Notes under the pieces: model-generated
What the model was told of the DNA's origin: nothing
Seen by the model: the letters and a program-made list of their open reading frames with translations, nothing else
Database searches by the model: none
Program-made: the position numbers and the translations under genes
Part shown: positions 34,969 to 44,527 of the stretch, in pieces
Layout of the letters: each line of letters starts with the position of its first letter
Numbering within the stretch: position 1 is the first letter of the stretch
Source: Microbacterium sp. SS28
Lineage (GTDB): Bacteria > Actinomycetota > Actinomycetes > Actinomycetales > Microbacteriaceae
Direction of reading: 5' to 3'
NCBI RefSeq assembly: GCF_022761035.1
Contig: NZ_JAKWJP010000001.1
Location: forward strand, 868,001-932,000
Length of the DNA: 64,000 nucleotides

Positions 34969-35031
34969 GGTTGCCACAGCAGACGGCAAGGCGATGCCGG
35001 CTCCCCACATCCTGCGGCAAGCCGGCATCGC
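34969..35031. terminator. structured intergenic element A, probable bidirectional terminator
   Basis: Between convergent genes lies a 12-bp perfect stem, GCGATGCCGGCT (34991-35002) with AGCCGGCATCGC (35020-35031) and a 17-base loop, preceded by a small TTGCC/GGCAA hairpin. An ungapped 63-base match (about two thirds identical) occurs at 54902-54964 with compensatory changes in the stem. Confidence 0.7.
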
Positions 35032-35047
35032 GGAGACGTCAGGCAGG

Positions 35048-36538
35048 TCAGGCCGGGATCGCGCGCTCCCGGACGAGATCGGCGTACCAGTGCCCCGAGT
35101 CCTTCACGGTGCGCTCGAGCGTCTCGAAGTCGACGCGCACGATGCCGAACCGCTTGGCGTAGCCGTACCCCCACTCGAAGTTGTCGAGGAGCGACCACAC
35201 GAAGTAGCCGCGAAGATCGACTCCCTGCGAGAGCGCGCGGTGCGCGGCGGTGAAGTGCCGGCGCAGATAGTCGAGGCGCTCGACATCCGGAACCGAGCCG
35301 TCCTCGGAGACCTCGTCCTCGAAGGCGGCGCCGTTCTCGGTGATCATGAGCGGCTGGTCGGGGAACTGCTCCGACAGCGACAGCAGCAGCTCTTCGAGCC
35401 CTTCCGGCGCGATGTTCCAGCCCATCGCGGTGTACGGGCCGGGCTGCTCGACGAACTCCACGGCCTGGTCGCTGCCGGGCCACGCCGTCCCGCCCGCGGC
35501 GCCCTTGTGGCCGTCGTTCATCTGCTTCTCGGAGACGCCGTCCCACAGCCGGACGGTCGCCGTCGAGTAGTAGTTGACGCCGAGGACGTCGATCGGCTGG
35601 TGGATCGCCGCGAGGTCGCCGTCCTGCACGAACGACCAGTCGGTGACGGATGCCGTGTCCTCGAGCAGATCGGCGGGATACTCGCCGCGCAGCATGGGGC
35701 CCGTGAAGGCCCGGTTCGCGAGGCCGTCGATCCGCCGTATCGCCTCGGGCGCACCCTCTCCCACGCCGCGGAGGACGTGGAAGTTGAGCGTCACGGAGTA
35801 CTCCGGAGTGCCCGTCGAGGTCGCGCGCAGCGCCGTGAGGGCACGGCCGTGCGCGAGGTTCAGGTGGTGCACGGCGGCGAGCGCCGCCGCGGGCTCGTGA
35901 CGGCCGGGCGCATGACCGCCCTGGCCGTAGCCGAGGTACGCCGAGCACCACGGCTCGTTGAGCGTCGTCCAGGTGTGCACGCGGTCGCCGAGCGCCGTGC
36001 CCACGATCGCCGCGTAGTCCTCGAAGGCGTCGGCGGTCGCACGCGAGGCCCATCCGCCGAGGTCCTCGAGCGGCTGCGGGAGGTCCCAGTGGTAGAGCGT
36101 CGCGACGGGCTTGATGCCGCGCTCGAGCAGGCCGTCGACGAGGCGCGAGTAGAAGTCGATCCCGGCCTGGTTCGCCGGGCCGCGGCCCGAGGCCTGGATG
36201 CGCGGCCACGCGATCGAGAACCGGTACGCGTCGAGGCCCAGCGAGGCCATGAGGTCGAGGTCCTCGTCGAGGCGGTGGTAATGATCGCACGCGACATCGC
36301 CCGTGTCGCCGTTCCACACCTTGCCGGGGGTCTTCGAGAACGTGTCCCAGATCGACGGCCCGCGGCCGTCCTCCGAGGCCGCACCCTCGACCTGGTACGA
36401 CGCGGTCGCCGAGCCGAACGTGAAGCCCACAGGGAAGACGAGTCCCGAGTCGCGGTAGTCGGGTCGGCCCTGGGTCACTGCGACCCGGTTTGAGATCTGC
36501 GACGCGGGGGTGTCGAGATGATGCTGCACCTGGGTCAT
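35048..36538 (-). CDS. GH1 family beta-glucosidase
   Basis: A 496-residue glycoside hydrolase, family 1. The acid/base Glu is in [14 protein letters not shown] and the nucleophile Glu in [14 protein letters not shown]; the opening [33 protein letters not shown] and [13 protein letters not shown] sugar contacts ([17 protein letters not shown]) are present. No signal peptide, so it acts on imported oligosaccharides. Its ATG overlaps the alpha-xylosidase stop by two bases. Next to an alpha-xylosidase it should trim the glucan backbone of xyloglucan oligosaccharides. It ends the sugar operon. Confidence 0.95.
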   Translation of the reverse strand: MTQVQHHLDTPASQISNRVAVTQGRPDYRDSGLVFPVGFTFGSATASYQVEGAASEDGRGPSIWDTFSKTPGKVWNGDTGDVACDHYHRLDEDLDLMASLGLDAYRFSIAWPRIQASGRGPANQAGIDFYSRLVDGLLERGIKPVATLYHWDLPQPLEDLGGWASRATADAFEDYAAIVGTALGDRVHTWTTLNEPWCSAYLGYGQGGHAPGRHEPAAALAAVHHLNLAHGRALTALRATSTGTPEYSVTLNFHVLRGVGEGAPEAIRRIDGLANRAFTGPMLRGEYPADLLEDTASVTDWSFVQDGDLAAIHQPIDVLGVNYYSTATVRLWDGVSEKQMNDGHKGAAGGTAWPGSDQAVEFVEQPGPYTAMGWNIAPEGLEELLLSLSEQFPDQPLMITENGAAFEDEVSEDGSVPDVERLDYLRRHFTAAHRALSQGVDLRGYFVWSLLDNFEWGYGYAKRFGIVRVDFETLERTVKDSGHWYADLVRERAIPA

Positions 36539-38772
36539 CGTGTCACCTTCGAGAGGTCGGCGTTCAGGGTCTGTGTGCGTCCGTCGGGCGTGGTGACTCG
36601 CACCGACTTCTCGCCCTCGCCGCCCGGGAACACGCGTAGCGTGAGCCCGTCGAGGTAGTCGTAGTCGGGGCGATCGTGCCGCGCGCCCCACGGGATGACG
36701 GCGCCCGGCCGCACGTAGATCGGCAGCGACGTGAACCCGTGGTTCTCGCGGCGCCAGCCGCCGCCCTGCACCTCTTCGCCCGTCAGCAGGTGCGTCCACG
36801 TTCCGGCCGGCAGGTAGAACTCCACGTCACCCGTCGGAGTGAAGACGGGGGCGACCAGGATGTCGGAGCCGAGCATGTACTGCCGGTCGAGGTACGCCAC
36901 CGAGGGGTCGTCCGGGAACTCGACCTGCATCGGCCGCGCGAGCGCGATGCCCGTGGAAGCGGCATCCACTCCCGCCTGGAACAGGTACGGCATGAGCTGC
37001 ATCTTGAGGTGCGTGAAGACGCGCGTGACCTCGACGGCCTCCTCGTCGAAGGCCCACGGCACACGGTACGAGCCCGAGCCGTGGAAGCGCGAGTGCGAGC
37101 CGAGCAGGCCGAACGCGGTCCAGCGCTTGTACACACCGGCATCCGGGGTGCCCTCGAAGCCGCCGATGTCGTGGCTCCAGAACGCGAACCCGCTGAAGGC
37201 CAGGGAGAGGCCGCCGCGGAGGGTCTCTGCCATCGACGCGAACGTCGAGGTGTTGTCGCCGCCCCAGTGCACGGGCATCGACTGCCCGCCCGTCGTCGCG
37301 GAGCGCGCGAACACGACGGCGTCCTCCGGCCCGCGCGCCTCGACGAGGACGTCGTGGACGGCCTTGTTGTAGAGCTGCGTGTAGAGGTTGTGCATGCGCG
37401 ACGGGTCGGAGCCGTCGAAGTACTCGACCTCGAGCGGGATCCGCTCGCCGAAGTCGGTCTTGAAGCAGTCGACGCCCTGAGCGACGAGGCGCCGCAGGTG
37501 AGCCTGGAACCATGCCGTCGCGTCGGGGTTCGTGAAGTCCACGAGCCCCATGCCGGCCTGCCACAGGTCCCACTGCCACACTGAGCCGTCGGGACGCTTC
37601 ACGAGGAAGCCCTGGGCGGCGGCCTCCGCGAACAGCGGCGAGCGCTGCGCGATGTACGGGTTGATCCAGACGCAGACGCGGAGGTCCTTGTCGTGCAGGC
37701 GCGCGAGCATGCCGTCCGGGTCGGGGAAGACCCGCGGATCCCACTCGAAGTCGCACCAGTTGAACTCGCGCATCCAGAAGCAGTCGAAGTGGAAGACCGA
37801 GACGGGCAGCTCGCGCCGCGTCATCTCGTCGATGAAGCCCGTGACGGTCGCCTCGTCGTAGTCGGTCGTGAACGAGGTCGAGAGCCACAGGCCGTACGAC
37901 CACGCGGGCACGATCGGGGGGCGGCCCGTGAGCGCCGTGTAGCGCGAGAGCACGTCCTTGGGCGTGGGGCCCGCGATGACGAAGTACTCGAGCTCTTCGC
38001 CCGCGACGGCGAACTGCACGCGCTCGACGGCCTCCGAGCCGATCTCGAACGAGACGTGCCCCGGGTCGTTGACGAGGATGCCGTAGCCGCGGTTCGAGAG
38101 GTAGAACGGGACGTTCTTGTACGCCTGCTCGCTCGAGGTGCCGCCGTCGGCGTTCCAGATGTCGACGGTCTGGCCGTTCTTGACGAGCGGGCCGAACCGC
38201 TCGCCGAGGCCGTAGATGAGCTCCCCCACGCCGAGGTCGAGCTGCTCGTGCAGGTACGCCTTGGAATGCGGCGCGCCGAGGCCCGAGCGCGCGTTGCCCG
38301 CGACGCCGTGGCGCACATCGGCGTTCTCGGCGAGCTGCATGTAGCCCTGCGACTTGTGGCCGCTGCCCGTGACGCGCACGCCGTCGACCTCGAACGAGAG
38401 GTTCCACGGGTCTCCCGGCGCGATGCGCGCCGTGAGCGGCCCGCTCGTCACGAGACCTGCTCCGTCGTCGGCGATCGAGACCGCGCCGGCGCCCTCCACG
38501 GCACCCGGCAGGTCGAACCCGCCGTGGCGCGTGCCGCCCGTGTGGTGCGAGATCCGCACGCGCACGACGCCCTCGAGCGGCGAGGACAGCTCGACCGACA
38601 GTGTCGGACGGTTCAGGATGTCGCCGCGCTTGGCGATCACGACGGTGGGGGCCGTGATCTGCAGGCCCGCGCCGTCGGCCGCGGCATCCGTCTCCCATAT
38701 GTCGAAGGCCTCCTGAGCGTAGAGCGCCGTGACGCCCGGGCGGAGCTGCCAGAATCCGTCGGTGAACTTCAT
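36535..38772 (-). CDS. yicI: GH31 alpha-xylosidase (YicI type)
   Basis: A 745-residue intracellular glycoside hydrolase, family 31. It follows E. coli YicI closely: opening [52 protein letters not shown], the nucleophile Asp in [25 protein letters not shown] and the acid/base region [19 protein letters not shown]. YicI-type enzymes remove alpha-1,6-xylose from xyloglucan oligosaccharides such as isoprimeverose. The start ATG 38772 shares a base with the TAA of the upstream permease. With the neighbouring beta-glucosidase it could fully break down isoprimeverose-type sugars. Confidence 0.95.
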   Translation of the reverse strand: MKFTDGFWQLRPGVTALYAQEAFDIWETDAAADGAGLQITAPTVVIAKRGDILNRPTLSVELSSPLEGVVRVRISHHTGGTRHGGFDLPGAVEGAGAVSIADDGAGLVTSGPLTARIAPGDPWNLSFEVDGVRVTGSGHKSQGYMQLAENADVRHGVAGNARSGLGAPHSKAYLHEQLDLGVGELIYGLGERFGPLVKNGQTVDIWNADGGTSSEQAYKNVPFYLSNRGYGILVNDPGHVSFEIGSEAVERVQFAVAGEELEYFVIAGPTPKDVLSRYTALTGRPPIVPAWSYGLWLSTSFTTDYDEATVTGFIDEMTRRELPVSVFHFDCFWMREFNWCDFEWDPRVFPDPDGMLARLHDKDLRVCVWINPYIAQRSPLFAEAAAQGFLVKRPDGSVWQWDLWQAGMGLVDFTNPDATAWFQAHLRRLVAQGVDCFKTDFGERIPLEVEYFDGSDPSRMHNLYTQLYNKAVHDVLVEARGPEDAVVFARSATTGGQSMPVHWGGDNTSTFASMAETLRGGLSLAFSGFAFWSHDIGGFEGTPDAGVYKRWTAFGLLGSHSRFHGSGSYRVPWAFDEEAVEVTRVFTHLKMQLMPYLFQAGVDAASTGIALARPMQVEFPDDPSVAYLDRQYMLGSDILVAPVFTPTGDVEFYLPAGTWTHLLTGEEVQGGGWRRENHGFTSLPIYVRPGAVIPWGARHDRPDYDYLDGLTLRVFPGGEGEKSVRVTTPDGRTQTLNADLSKVTR

Positions 38773-39677
38773 TACTTGACCGCTCCTGCCGTGATGCCGC
38801 GAGTGAGTGTGCGCTGGAAGATGAGGAAGAAGATGATCGTCGGGATGATGCTCAGCAGAGCCGCCCCGGCGGTCGTCGTGACGTCCATGAGCCGATCGCC
38901 GGTCAGGACGCTGATGGCGACCGGGACCGTCTGGTTGGCGTTGGACGGCAGGAACGTCAGCGGAATGAGGAACTCGTTCCACGTCCAGATGAAGAAGAAG
39001 ATGAGCAGCACCGAGAGCGTCGGGCGGCTGATCGGGATGACGACGCGCCACAGGATCTGCCAGCGCGTCGCCCCGTCGAGAGACGCCGCCTCGAGCACTT
39101 CCTTCGGGAACGTGCCGTACACCGAGGACAGCAGGTACGTGCCGAATGCGGCCTGCACGACGGTGAAGACGATGATGACCGACCACACGTTGTCGTAGAG
39201 GTGGACCGACTTGAACATGTAGTAGAGCGGGTAGAGCAGCGCCTCCTGCGGCAGCAGGTTGGCCATCAGGAACAGGAGGACGATCCAGGAGCGTCCGCGG
39301 ACCCGCCCGATGCCGATCGCGAAGGCGTTGAGCACCGAGATCAGCACCGCGAGCAGCGCGACGACGCCCGAGATGAAGATCGAGTTCCACACCTTCTGGG
39401 GGAAGTTCACGCGGTTCCAGAAGGCCTGGATGCCGGTGAAGTCCAGCGCCTGCGGGAGCGCGAACGGACCCGAGGTCGCGTAGTCGACGGGCGACTTGAA
39501 GGCGTTCACGAGGATCAGGTAGAAGGGCACCATGACGACGAGGGCGACGAGGATGACGGCGACCAGGAGGATCCAGTCGATCGCGCGCTTCTTGGTCATG
39601 CCGCCGCGGGGCTTGCCGACGCGCTGCTTGTCGGCGCGCGTCTTGCCCGGCGTGAGGATGGCGGTCGTCGCGGTCAT
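38772..39677 (-). CDS. sugar ABC transporter permease, MalG-like
   Basis: A 301-residue inner-membrane permease of a CUT1 carbohydrate importer. About six helices are seen; the EAA loop EAASLDGATRWQILWRVVIPISRP is the contact for the ATPase. The C-terminal LTRGITAGAVK is typical of MalG-type subunits. ATG overlaps the partner permease stop (ATGA). No ATPase gene is found in the operon. Confidence 0.93.
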   Translation of the reverse strand: MTATTAILTPGKTRADKQRVGKPRGGMTKKRAIDWILLVAVILVALVVMVPFYLILVNAFKSPVDYATSGPFALPQALDFTGIQAFWNRVNFPQKVWNSIFISGVVALLAVLISVLNAFAIGIGRVRGRSWIVLLFLMANLLPQEALLYPLYYMFKSVHLYDNVWSVIIVFTVVQAAFGTYLLSSVYGTFPKEVLEAASLDGATRWQILWRVVIPISRPTLSVLLIFFFIWTWNEFLIPLTFLPSNANQTVPVAISVLTGDRLMDVTTTAGAALLSIIPTIIFFLIFQRTLTRGITAGAVK

Positions 39678-40648
39678 CACAGTCCCGCCCTTTCCTTGCG
39701 CTCCATCGAGTTCTGGACCCGGATGAAGATGATCGAGACGACCACGACGAGGATCGTGAGCACCGTCGCGATCGTGGCGCCGTAGCCGATGTTCCGCTTC
39801 GTGAAGAACTCGGTGTAGGCGTAGTAGGCGGGCACGAGCGTCGCGCCGGCGGGACCGCCCTGCGTGATGACGTACACGGGGCCGAAGACCTTGAGCGCCG
39901 CGATCGTGCACGTGAGCGTCACGACGAAGACCTCGGGGCGGATGATGCTGAGCGTGATGGCGCTGAACCGCTGGTACCAGTTGGCGCCGTCGAGCTCAGC
40001 CGCCTCGTACAGCTCGGGGTCCACACGCTGGAGAGCCGCCATGAACACGACGATCGGGTAGCCGAGCTGCACCCAGACGAGGACTCCCATGAGCACGAGG
40101 AGCGCCGAGGGCATCTGGCCGAGCCAGTCGTAGGCCGGGATGCCGAGGACCGCGAGCATCTGGTTGACCGACCCCGTCGCGCCGGGCCGGAACATCCACC
40201 CGATGACGATGCCGGCGACCGCGATGGGGAGGATCTGCGGGAGGTAGTAGGTGGCCCGCAGGAAGCTGCCGACCTTGCCGCCGAACTTGCGCCCGACGAC
40301 GTCGAACAGGATGGCGGCGACGAGGAGTCCGATGGTCGTGGGGATCACGACCATCGCGAGGACCATCCACACGGAGTTCGTGAACGACGTCCAGAAGTCT
40401 TCGTCCGTGAAGATCTTGAACCAGTTCTCGAGGCCGATGAACTCGGGGGTCCGGACGCCTCGCCACTTCGTGAAGGTCAGGTAGATGTTGAAGATGAGGG
40501 GGATGACGACGATGACCAGGAGAAGGACGAACCCCGGCAGGAGGTAGAGCCAGTACCCCGCGGTCCCGCCCTTGCGCTGCGGGATCGATGGCTCTTCGGG
40601 AGGAAGCTTCGTGCGCGCGCTGCGTTCGGCGCGGGTGATGACTGACAT
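39677..40648 (-). CDS. sugar ABC transporter permease, MalF-like
   Basis: A 323-residue inner-membrane permease partner of the MalG-like protein. The opening after the N-terminal tail is a helix (GYWLYLLPGFVLLLVIVVIP), with the typical SLTFTKWRG-type loop (IYLTFTKWRGVRTPEFIGLENW) and the EAA loop EAAELDGANWYQRFSAITL. Length and topology fit CUT1 importers. It lies 58 bases after the binding-protein gene in the same orientation. Confidence 0.93.
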   Translation of the reverse strand: MSVITRAERSARTKLPPEEPSIPQRKGGTAGYWLYLLPGFVLLLVIVVIPLIFNIYLTFTKWRGVRTPEFIGLENWFKIFTDEDFWTSFTNSVWMVLAMVVIPTTIGLLVAAILFDVVGRKFGGKVGSFLRATYYLPQILPIAVAGIVIGWMFRPGATGSVNQMLAVLGIPAYDWLGQMPSALLVLMGVLVWVQLGYPIVVFMAALQRVDPELYEAAELDGANWYQRFSAITLSIIRPEVFVVTLTCTIAALKVFGPVYVITQGGPAGATLVPAYYAYTEFFTKRNIGYGATIATVLTILVVVVSIIFIRVQNSMERKERAGL

Positions 40649-40706
40649 GGGTGCGACTCCTCTTGAGGGCGGTGGGTGGCGTCGCCGCCACCCACCGCCG
40701 ATCGGG

Positions 40707-42005
40707 TCAGCGGAAGTCCGCTGTTCCTTCTTCGTATTCGGCGCCGAGGTTGGCGTTCGTCGTCTTCGCGTCCTGCGTGCCGGTCACGAGACCCTGCAGC
40801 TCACGCACGATGACGTCGTAGAAGCCCGCGGCGGGCCAGTCGGGGTAGAACGACAGGCCGTCGTTGTCGAGCACTCCGTTGAACGCCGCGATGAGCTCCT
40901 GGCTCTTGGCGTCGGTGATGTCCTCGGGGTCGGCCGCGACGGGCAGTCCGCCGTTGTTGCCGATGATCGCCTGGATCTCGGGGCGCATCGTGATGTCGAT
41001 GAACTCGTACGCGAGCTCCTTGTTGGCCGCGTTCTCGGGCACGACCCACAGGTTGCCGGACGAGCCGAGCGAGAGCTGCGAGTCGGGGAAGGCCTGGAGC
41101 GTCCAGTCGAAGCCGGCCTGCTCGACGAAGCGGCCGTACCACCACGAGCCCGACACGAAGATCGGAGCGGTGCCGTTGATGAACGAGACGCCCGCGTCCT
41201 CGGCCTTGACCGACGAGACGTCCGAGGCGATGTAGCCCTTGTCGACGTAGTCCTTGAGGGTCTCGGTCGCGTAGGTCAGCTCGTCGCCCTGCCAGTCGAC
41301 GGGGTTCTCGTAGAGCTGGTAGTCGTTGACGAACTGGCGGTCCGCCTGCGTCAGCGCGAGCTGGTACCAGAGCTGTCCGAGCGGGTACTCGGCGCCGGCC
41401 TCGGCGAGCGGCGTGATGCCCTGAGCGACGAAGGCGTCGAGGACGGCCAGGAACTCGTCGTAGGTCGTGGGGATCTCGAGTCCCGCCGCCGCGAAGGCGT
41501 CCTTGTTGTAGTAGACGCCGACGAACTCGCCGTAGTTCGGGATGCCGTACCAGGTGTCGCCGCCCATGACGCCGTCTTCGGAGTACTTGGCGGTCGTCTG
41601 CAGCGAGGGGGCGAGCTTGTCGGCCCAGCCGTACTCGTCGACGGCGTCGGAGATGTCGGTGATGAGCCCCGTCGACGCGAGGAAGCCCGCCGTCGCGTTG
41701 CCCTTGTTGAACTCCATGAGGTCGGGAGCGGCATCCGAGTCGAGCACCTGGCTCGCGGTCTTCTGGATCTGCTCGAACGACTTCTGCTCGAACTCGACAG
41801 TCGCGCCGGTCTCCTCTTCGAAGACCTTGATGGCCTCGTTCCAGGCCTTGGCCATGGCGCTGTCTTCGCCCTCGTAGTGCCAGAGCTTGAGGGTGTCACC
41901 GCTCTCGCTGTCCGAGCCGCCCGCTGAGCAGCCGGCGAGGGCAAGGGCGGCGACGGTCAGGGCTCCGGCGGCCGCGAGGGTCCTCTTCTTGGTGATGCGT
42001 GCCAT
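40707..42005 (-). CDS. sugar ABC transporter substrate-binding lipoprotein
   Basis: A 432-residue extracytoplasmic binding protein. The lipobox ALALAGCSAGG gives a lipoprotein signal peptide with acylated Cys near residue 26. The body (LKLWHYEGEDSAMAKAWNEAIKVFEEETG…) is a family-1 solute-binding fold for oligosaccharides. AAGGAGT precedes ATG 42005. It is first after the LacI gene and delivers sugar to the two permeases; xyloglucan oligosaccharides are inferred from the enzymes encoded downstream, not from the binding protein itself. Confidence 0.94.
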   Translation of the reverse strand: MARITKKRTLAAAGALTVAALALAGCSAGGSDSESGDTLKLWHYEGEDSAMAKAWNEAIKVFEEETGATVEFEQKSFEQIQKTASQVLDSDAAPDLMEFNKGNATAGFLASTGLITDISDAVDEYGWADKLAPSLQTTAKYSEDGVMGGDTWYGIPNYGEFVGVYYNKDAFAAAGLEIPTTYDEFLAVLDAFVAQGITPLAEAGAEYPLGQLWYQLALTQADRQFVNDYQLYENPVDWQGDELTYATETLKDYVDKGYIASDVSSVKAEDAGVSFINGTAPIFVSGSWWYGRFVEQAGFDWTLQAFPDSQLSLGSSGNLWVVPENAANKELAYEFIDITMRPEIQAIIGNNGGLPVAADPEDITDAKSQELIAAFNGVLDNDGLSFYPDWPAAGFYDVIVRELQGLVTGTQDAKTTNANLGAEYEEGTADFR

Positions 42006-42049
42006 CCTCGGCACTCCTTTCTTGGTTCCCGGAACACCGGGCGGGTGGG

Positions 42050-43075
42050 TCAGGCGGGTCGCGATCCTGCGGGTGCTGCGACGGACCTGTTGTCGTAGTA
42101 GACGGGTGGGAGGAGATGAAGGCCGGGCTCGGGGCGCTCGGGCGTGAGGCTCAGCACCGCGAGGTCGACGGCGAGGTCGCACGACGACGCGGGGACGAGC
42201 GGGATGACGTCGATCTGCAGCGGCAGGGTGGTCGTGTCGAAGGATGCGGCGACCGAGACGATGGAGAGGTCGCGGGGGATGCTCAGACCGCGGTCGGCGA
42301 TCTCGGCGAGCACGGCGTGGTGCACATCGTCCGTCGCGTGCACGAGGAGGGCCGTGGCACCGGCGTCGAGCAGGCTCGCGGTCGCGGCACGCGTGACCTC
42401 GACGCTCGCCATGCGGTCGCCCGAGACGCGGAAGTCGTGCAGCAGTCCGCGCTCTGCGGCGCGGCGCTCGAAGGCCGTGCGCACGCGCGGCGGGAAGTTC
42501 GACTTCTCGTAGGCGACCTGCGGCTGCCCGATGAGGCCGATGCTGCGGTGCCCCGCATCGGCGACGCGGTCGACCGCGAGCGTCGCGGCCGCGTGGAAGT
42601 CGAGGTCGACGCATACGAGACCCTCGTGGTCGTCGGGCACGCCGATGAAGATCGAGGGCGTCGAGATCGACCGGGCGAGGGCGACCCGCTCGTCGTCGGG
42701 CGCGACGTCGAGCACGAGGATCGCGTCGACGAGCCCGCTCGCCGCGACCCGCGCCATGCCCGCCGAGGCCTGCTCGTCGGTGAGCAGGAGGACGTCGTAG
42801 TCGTTGCGGCGCGCGGCCACGGCCGTCGCGAGGACGAACGACATGTGCGTCGGCGCGTGGGTGTCGCGACGCAGCGGCTCGGTGAGGGCGAAGATGTGCG
42901 TGCGGCTCCCCGCGAGCATCCGGGCGCCCGCATTGGGGCTGTACCCGAGCTCGTGGACGGCCGCCTCGATCCGCTTGCGCGTCTCGGGCGCGACGGGCCG
43001 CTTGCCGCTCAGCGCGTACGACACGGTGCTGATCGACACGCCGGCGGCCTCTGCCACCTCGTTGATCTTCGCCAT
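42050..43075 (-). CDS. LacI-family transcriptional regulator
   Basis: A 341-residue sugar-responsive repressor. The N-terminal helix-turn-helix MAKINEVAEAAGVSISTVSYALSGKRPVAPETRKRI is complete, with the hinge (ELGYSPNAGARMLAG) and a periplasmic-binding-like effector domain (HMSFVLATAVAARRNDYDVLLL…). GGAGT precedes ATG 43075. It is the first gene of the sugar operon; palindromic operators lie 70-95 bases upstream. It probably represses the operon until a xyloglucan-derived sugar binds. Confidence 0.94.
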   Translation of the reverse strand: MAKINEVAEAAGVSISTVSYALSGKRPVAPETRKRIEAAVHELGYSPNAGARMLAGSRTHIFALTEPLRRDTHAPTHMSFVLATAVAARRNDYDVLLLTDEQASAGMARVAASGLVDAILVLDVAPDDERVALARSISTPSIFIGVPDDHEGLVCVDLDFHAAATLAVDRVADAGHRSIGLIGQPQVAYEKSNFPPRVRTAFERRAAERGLLHDFRVSGDRMASVEVTRAATASLLDAGATALLVHATDDVHHAVLAEIADRGLSIPRDLSIVSVAASFDTTTLPLQIDVIPLVPASSCDLAVDLAVLSLTPERPEPGLHLLPPVYYDNRSVAAPAGSRPA

Positions 43076-43145
43076 CGCGTACTCCGTCGTGCAGGGCGGC
43101 TGCCTTCGCCGCCGTCGGCTCGTGCTCCTCGTGCGAGGAAGGGGT

Positions 43146-43170
43146 CGAAGCGCTTCGCGGAAACGCTTCG
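43146..43170. promoter_or_regulatory. LacI-type operators
   Basis: CGAAGCGCTTCG (43146-43157) is a perfect 12-base palindrome matching the GAAGCGCTTC core usual for LacI/GalR repressors. A second half-matching site, GAAACGCTTC (about 43160-43169), follows on the same helix face about 13 bases away. They lie upstream of lacI and would also control the structural genes read from the same promoter. Confidence 0.75.
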
Positions 43171-43263
43171 ATAGGGATGTTACGCACACTCCGTCCCGGA
43201 GCGCAAGCATTCGTCGGAGAAAGCAACAAATAGATTCCACAACGGCCGGGTAGCGTCGACGAC

Positions 43264-44007
43264 ATGACCTCCGGTCCGCCCTCGACCCCCTTCTCGTGGC
43301 ACGGTGCGACGCTCGTCGCCGAATCGGAAGGGTCGGGCGACCCCGCTTTCCTGCTCATCCACGGCATCGGCATGGGCCGCAGCGTCTTCACGGATCTGAC
43401 GCGGCTGCTCCTCCCCCACGGTCGCGTCATCGCGATCGACCTGCCGGGATACGGCGAGGCTCCCGAGCCGCCCCGCGTCCTGACGATCGAGCGCACCGCC
43501 GACCTCGTGGGGGCCTTCGCGCGTCAGCGCGGCTGCCGCGACCTCACGGTCGTCGGCCATTCGATGGGCGCGCAGGTCGCATCCGAACTCGCGGCGCGGC
43601 ATCCCGAGGTCGTCGGCCGCATCGTGCTCGCGGGCCCCACCGTGGATCCCCGCGCGCGCCGCGCCTCGACGCAGCTCGCCCGCCTCGCGAGGGACATCGC
43701 GGTCGAGAGTCCCGTCGTGTGGGCGCGGGGCGCGCGGGAGTACCTCCGCGCCGGCCCGAATCTGCGCCTCAAGCTGCGCGCGACGCTCGTGCACCGCCTC
43801 GAGCAGACGCTGCCGCGCGTCGCGGTCCCCACGCTCGTCCTGCGCGGAGAGGACGACGTCGTCGCGCCGCGCGACTGGTGCGAGGAGGTCGCGCTACTGG
43901 CTGCGCGCGGCTCGTACATCGAGATCCCGGGTCACGGTCACGAGACGATGATCCGGGATGCCGCACCCGCCGCCGCGGCGATCGCGCGGTTCGCCGCATC
44001 CCGCTGA
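43264..44007 (+). CDS. alpha/beta hydrolase
   Basis: A 247-residue alpha/beta-hydrolase. It has LLIHGIGMGRSVFTDL (oxyanion region), IDLPGYGEA, the nucleophile elbow VVGHSMGAQVASEL, the acid in LRGEDDVVAPRDW and the catalytic His in IPGHGHETM. Its small cap suits esterases or C-C hydrolases; the substrate is unknown. No signal peptide. It starts 188 bases from lacI in the opposite direction and might be influenced by the same operators, but no functional link is evident. Confidence 0.88.
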   Translation: MTSGPPSTPFSWHGATLVAESEGSGDPAFLLIHGIGMGRSVFTDLTRLLLPHGRVIAIDLPGYGEAPEPPRVLTIERTADLVGAFARQRGCRDLTVVGHSMGAQVASELAARHPEVVGRIVLAGPTVDPRARRASTQLARLARDIAVESPVVWARGAREYLRAGPNLRLKLRATLVHRLEQTLPRVAVPTLVLRGEDDVVAPRDWCEEVALLAARGSYIEIPGHGHETMIRDAAPAAAAIARFAASR

Positions 44008-44027
44008 ATCACGCGAATGGGCCGGCG

Positions 44028-44456
44028 TCACCAGGTGGTCGGGCGCTCCTGGTCCCGGCGGCTGTCGTCGGGGAAGTGCGGAAGCTCATAGCCGCCCGCG
44101 CGGATGCAGAGCCAGCGCAGTTGCTCGGGGCTGTCGGGCACGCAGCGCCACGTGCGCCACACTCCCTGACCGACGCGGACGACCGTGCCGGCCCTCACGT
44201 CGACGATGTCGTCGTCGAGGCCCATCTGCCCGTTCCCGCCGAGGAAGACGTACAGCTCCTCGATGCGCTCGTGGACGTGCCAGTAGCCCGCCTCCTCGCC
44301 CGGTTCCAGCGCGTTGGCGGTGAGGCCGATGAACTGCAGCGCGATCTCGTGGTCGACGACGCGCCGGCCGTCGCGCGAGGACTCGGGGCGGAACCCGCCG
44401 TAGTGGTCGCGCCACTCGTCGAGGCCGCCGATCTCATGCACCTGGTAGTCGCCCAC
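44028..44456 (-). CDS. cupin-domain protein
   Basis: A 142-residue single cupin. The metal-binding motif 1 is in GYWHVHERIEELYVFLGGNGQM (H, H, E) and motif 2 in the RAGTVVRVGQGVWRTWRCVPD stretch, where the usual histidine is not obvious, so the metal site may be incomplete. Cupins of this kind are sugar isomerases, dioxygenases or non-enzymatic; the role is unknown. It converges on the hydrolase gene with a 20-bp gap. Confidence 0.8.
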   Translation of the reverse strand: MGDYQVHEIGGLDEWRDHYGGFRPESSRDGRRVVDHEIALQFIGLTANALEPGEEAGYWHVHERIEELYVFLGGNGQMGLDDDIVDVRAGTVVRVGQGVWRTWRCVPDSPEQLRWLCIRAGGYELPHFPDDSRRDQERPTTW

Positions 44457-44527
44457 GGCGCCACTGTACTGTCCGTGCGACGGGGGCGGGGCCGCCGGGC
44501 GCAGGGCCGCGGCGGCCGATCGGCGCC

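Noticed and set aside
42021..42040. GTTCCCGGAAC dyad between lacI and the binding-protein gene as a second LacI operator
   Set aside because: It lacks the GCGCTT-type core of the upstream operators and is only 5 bp per arm; likely chance or a weak hairpin within the operon.
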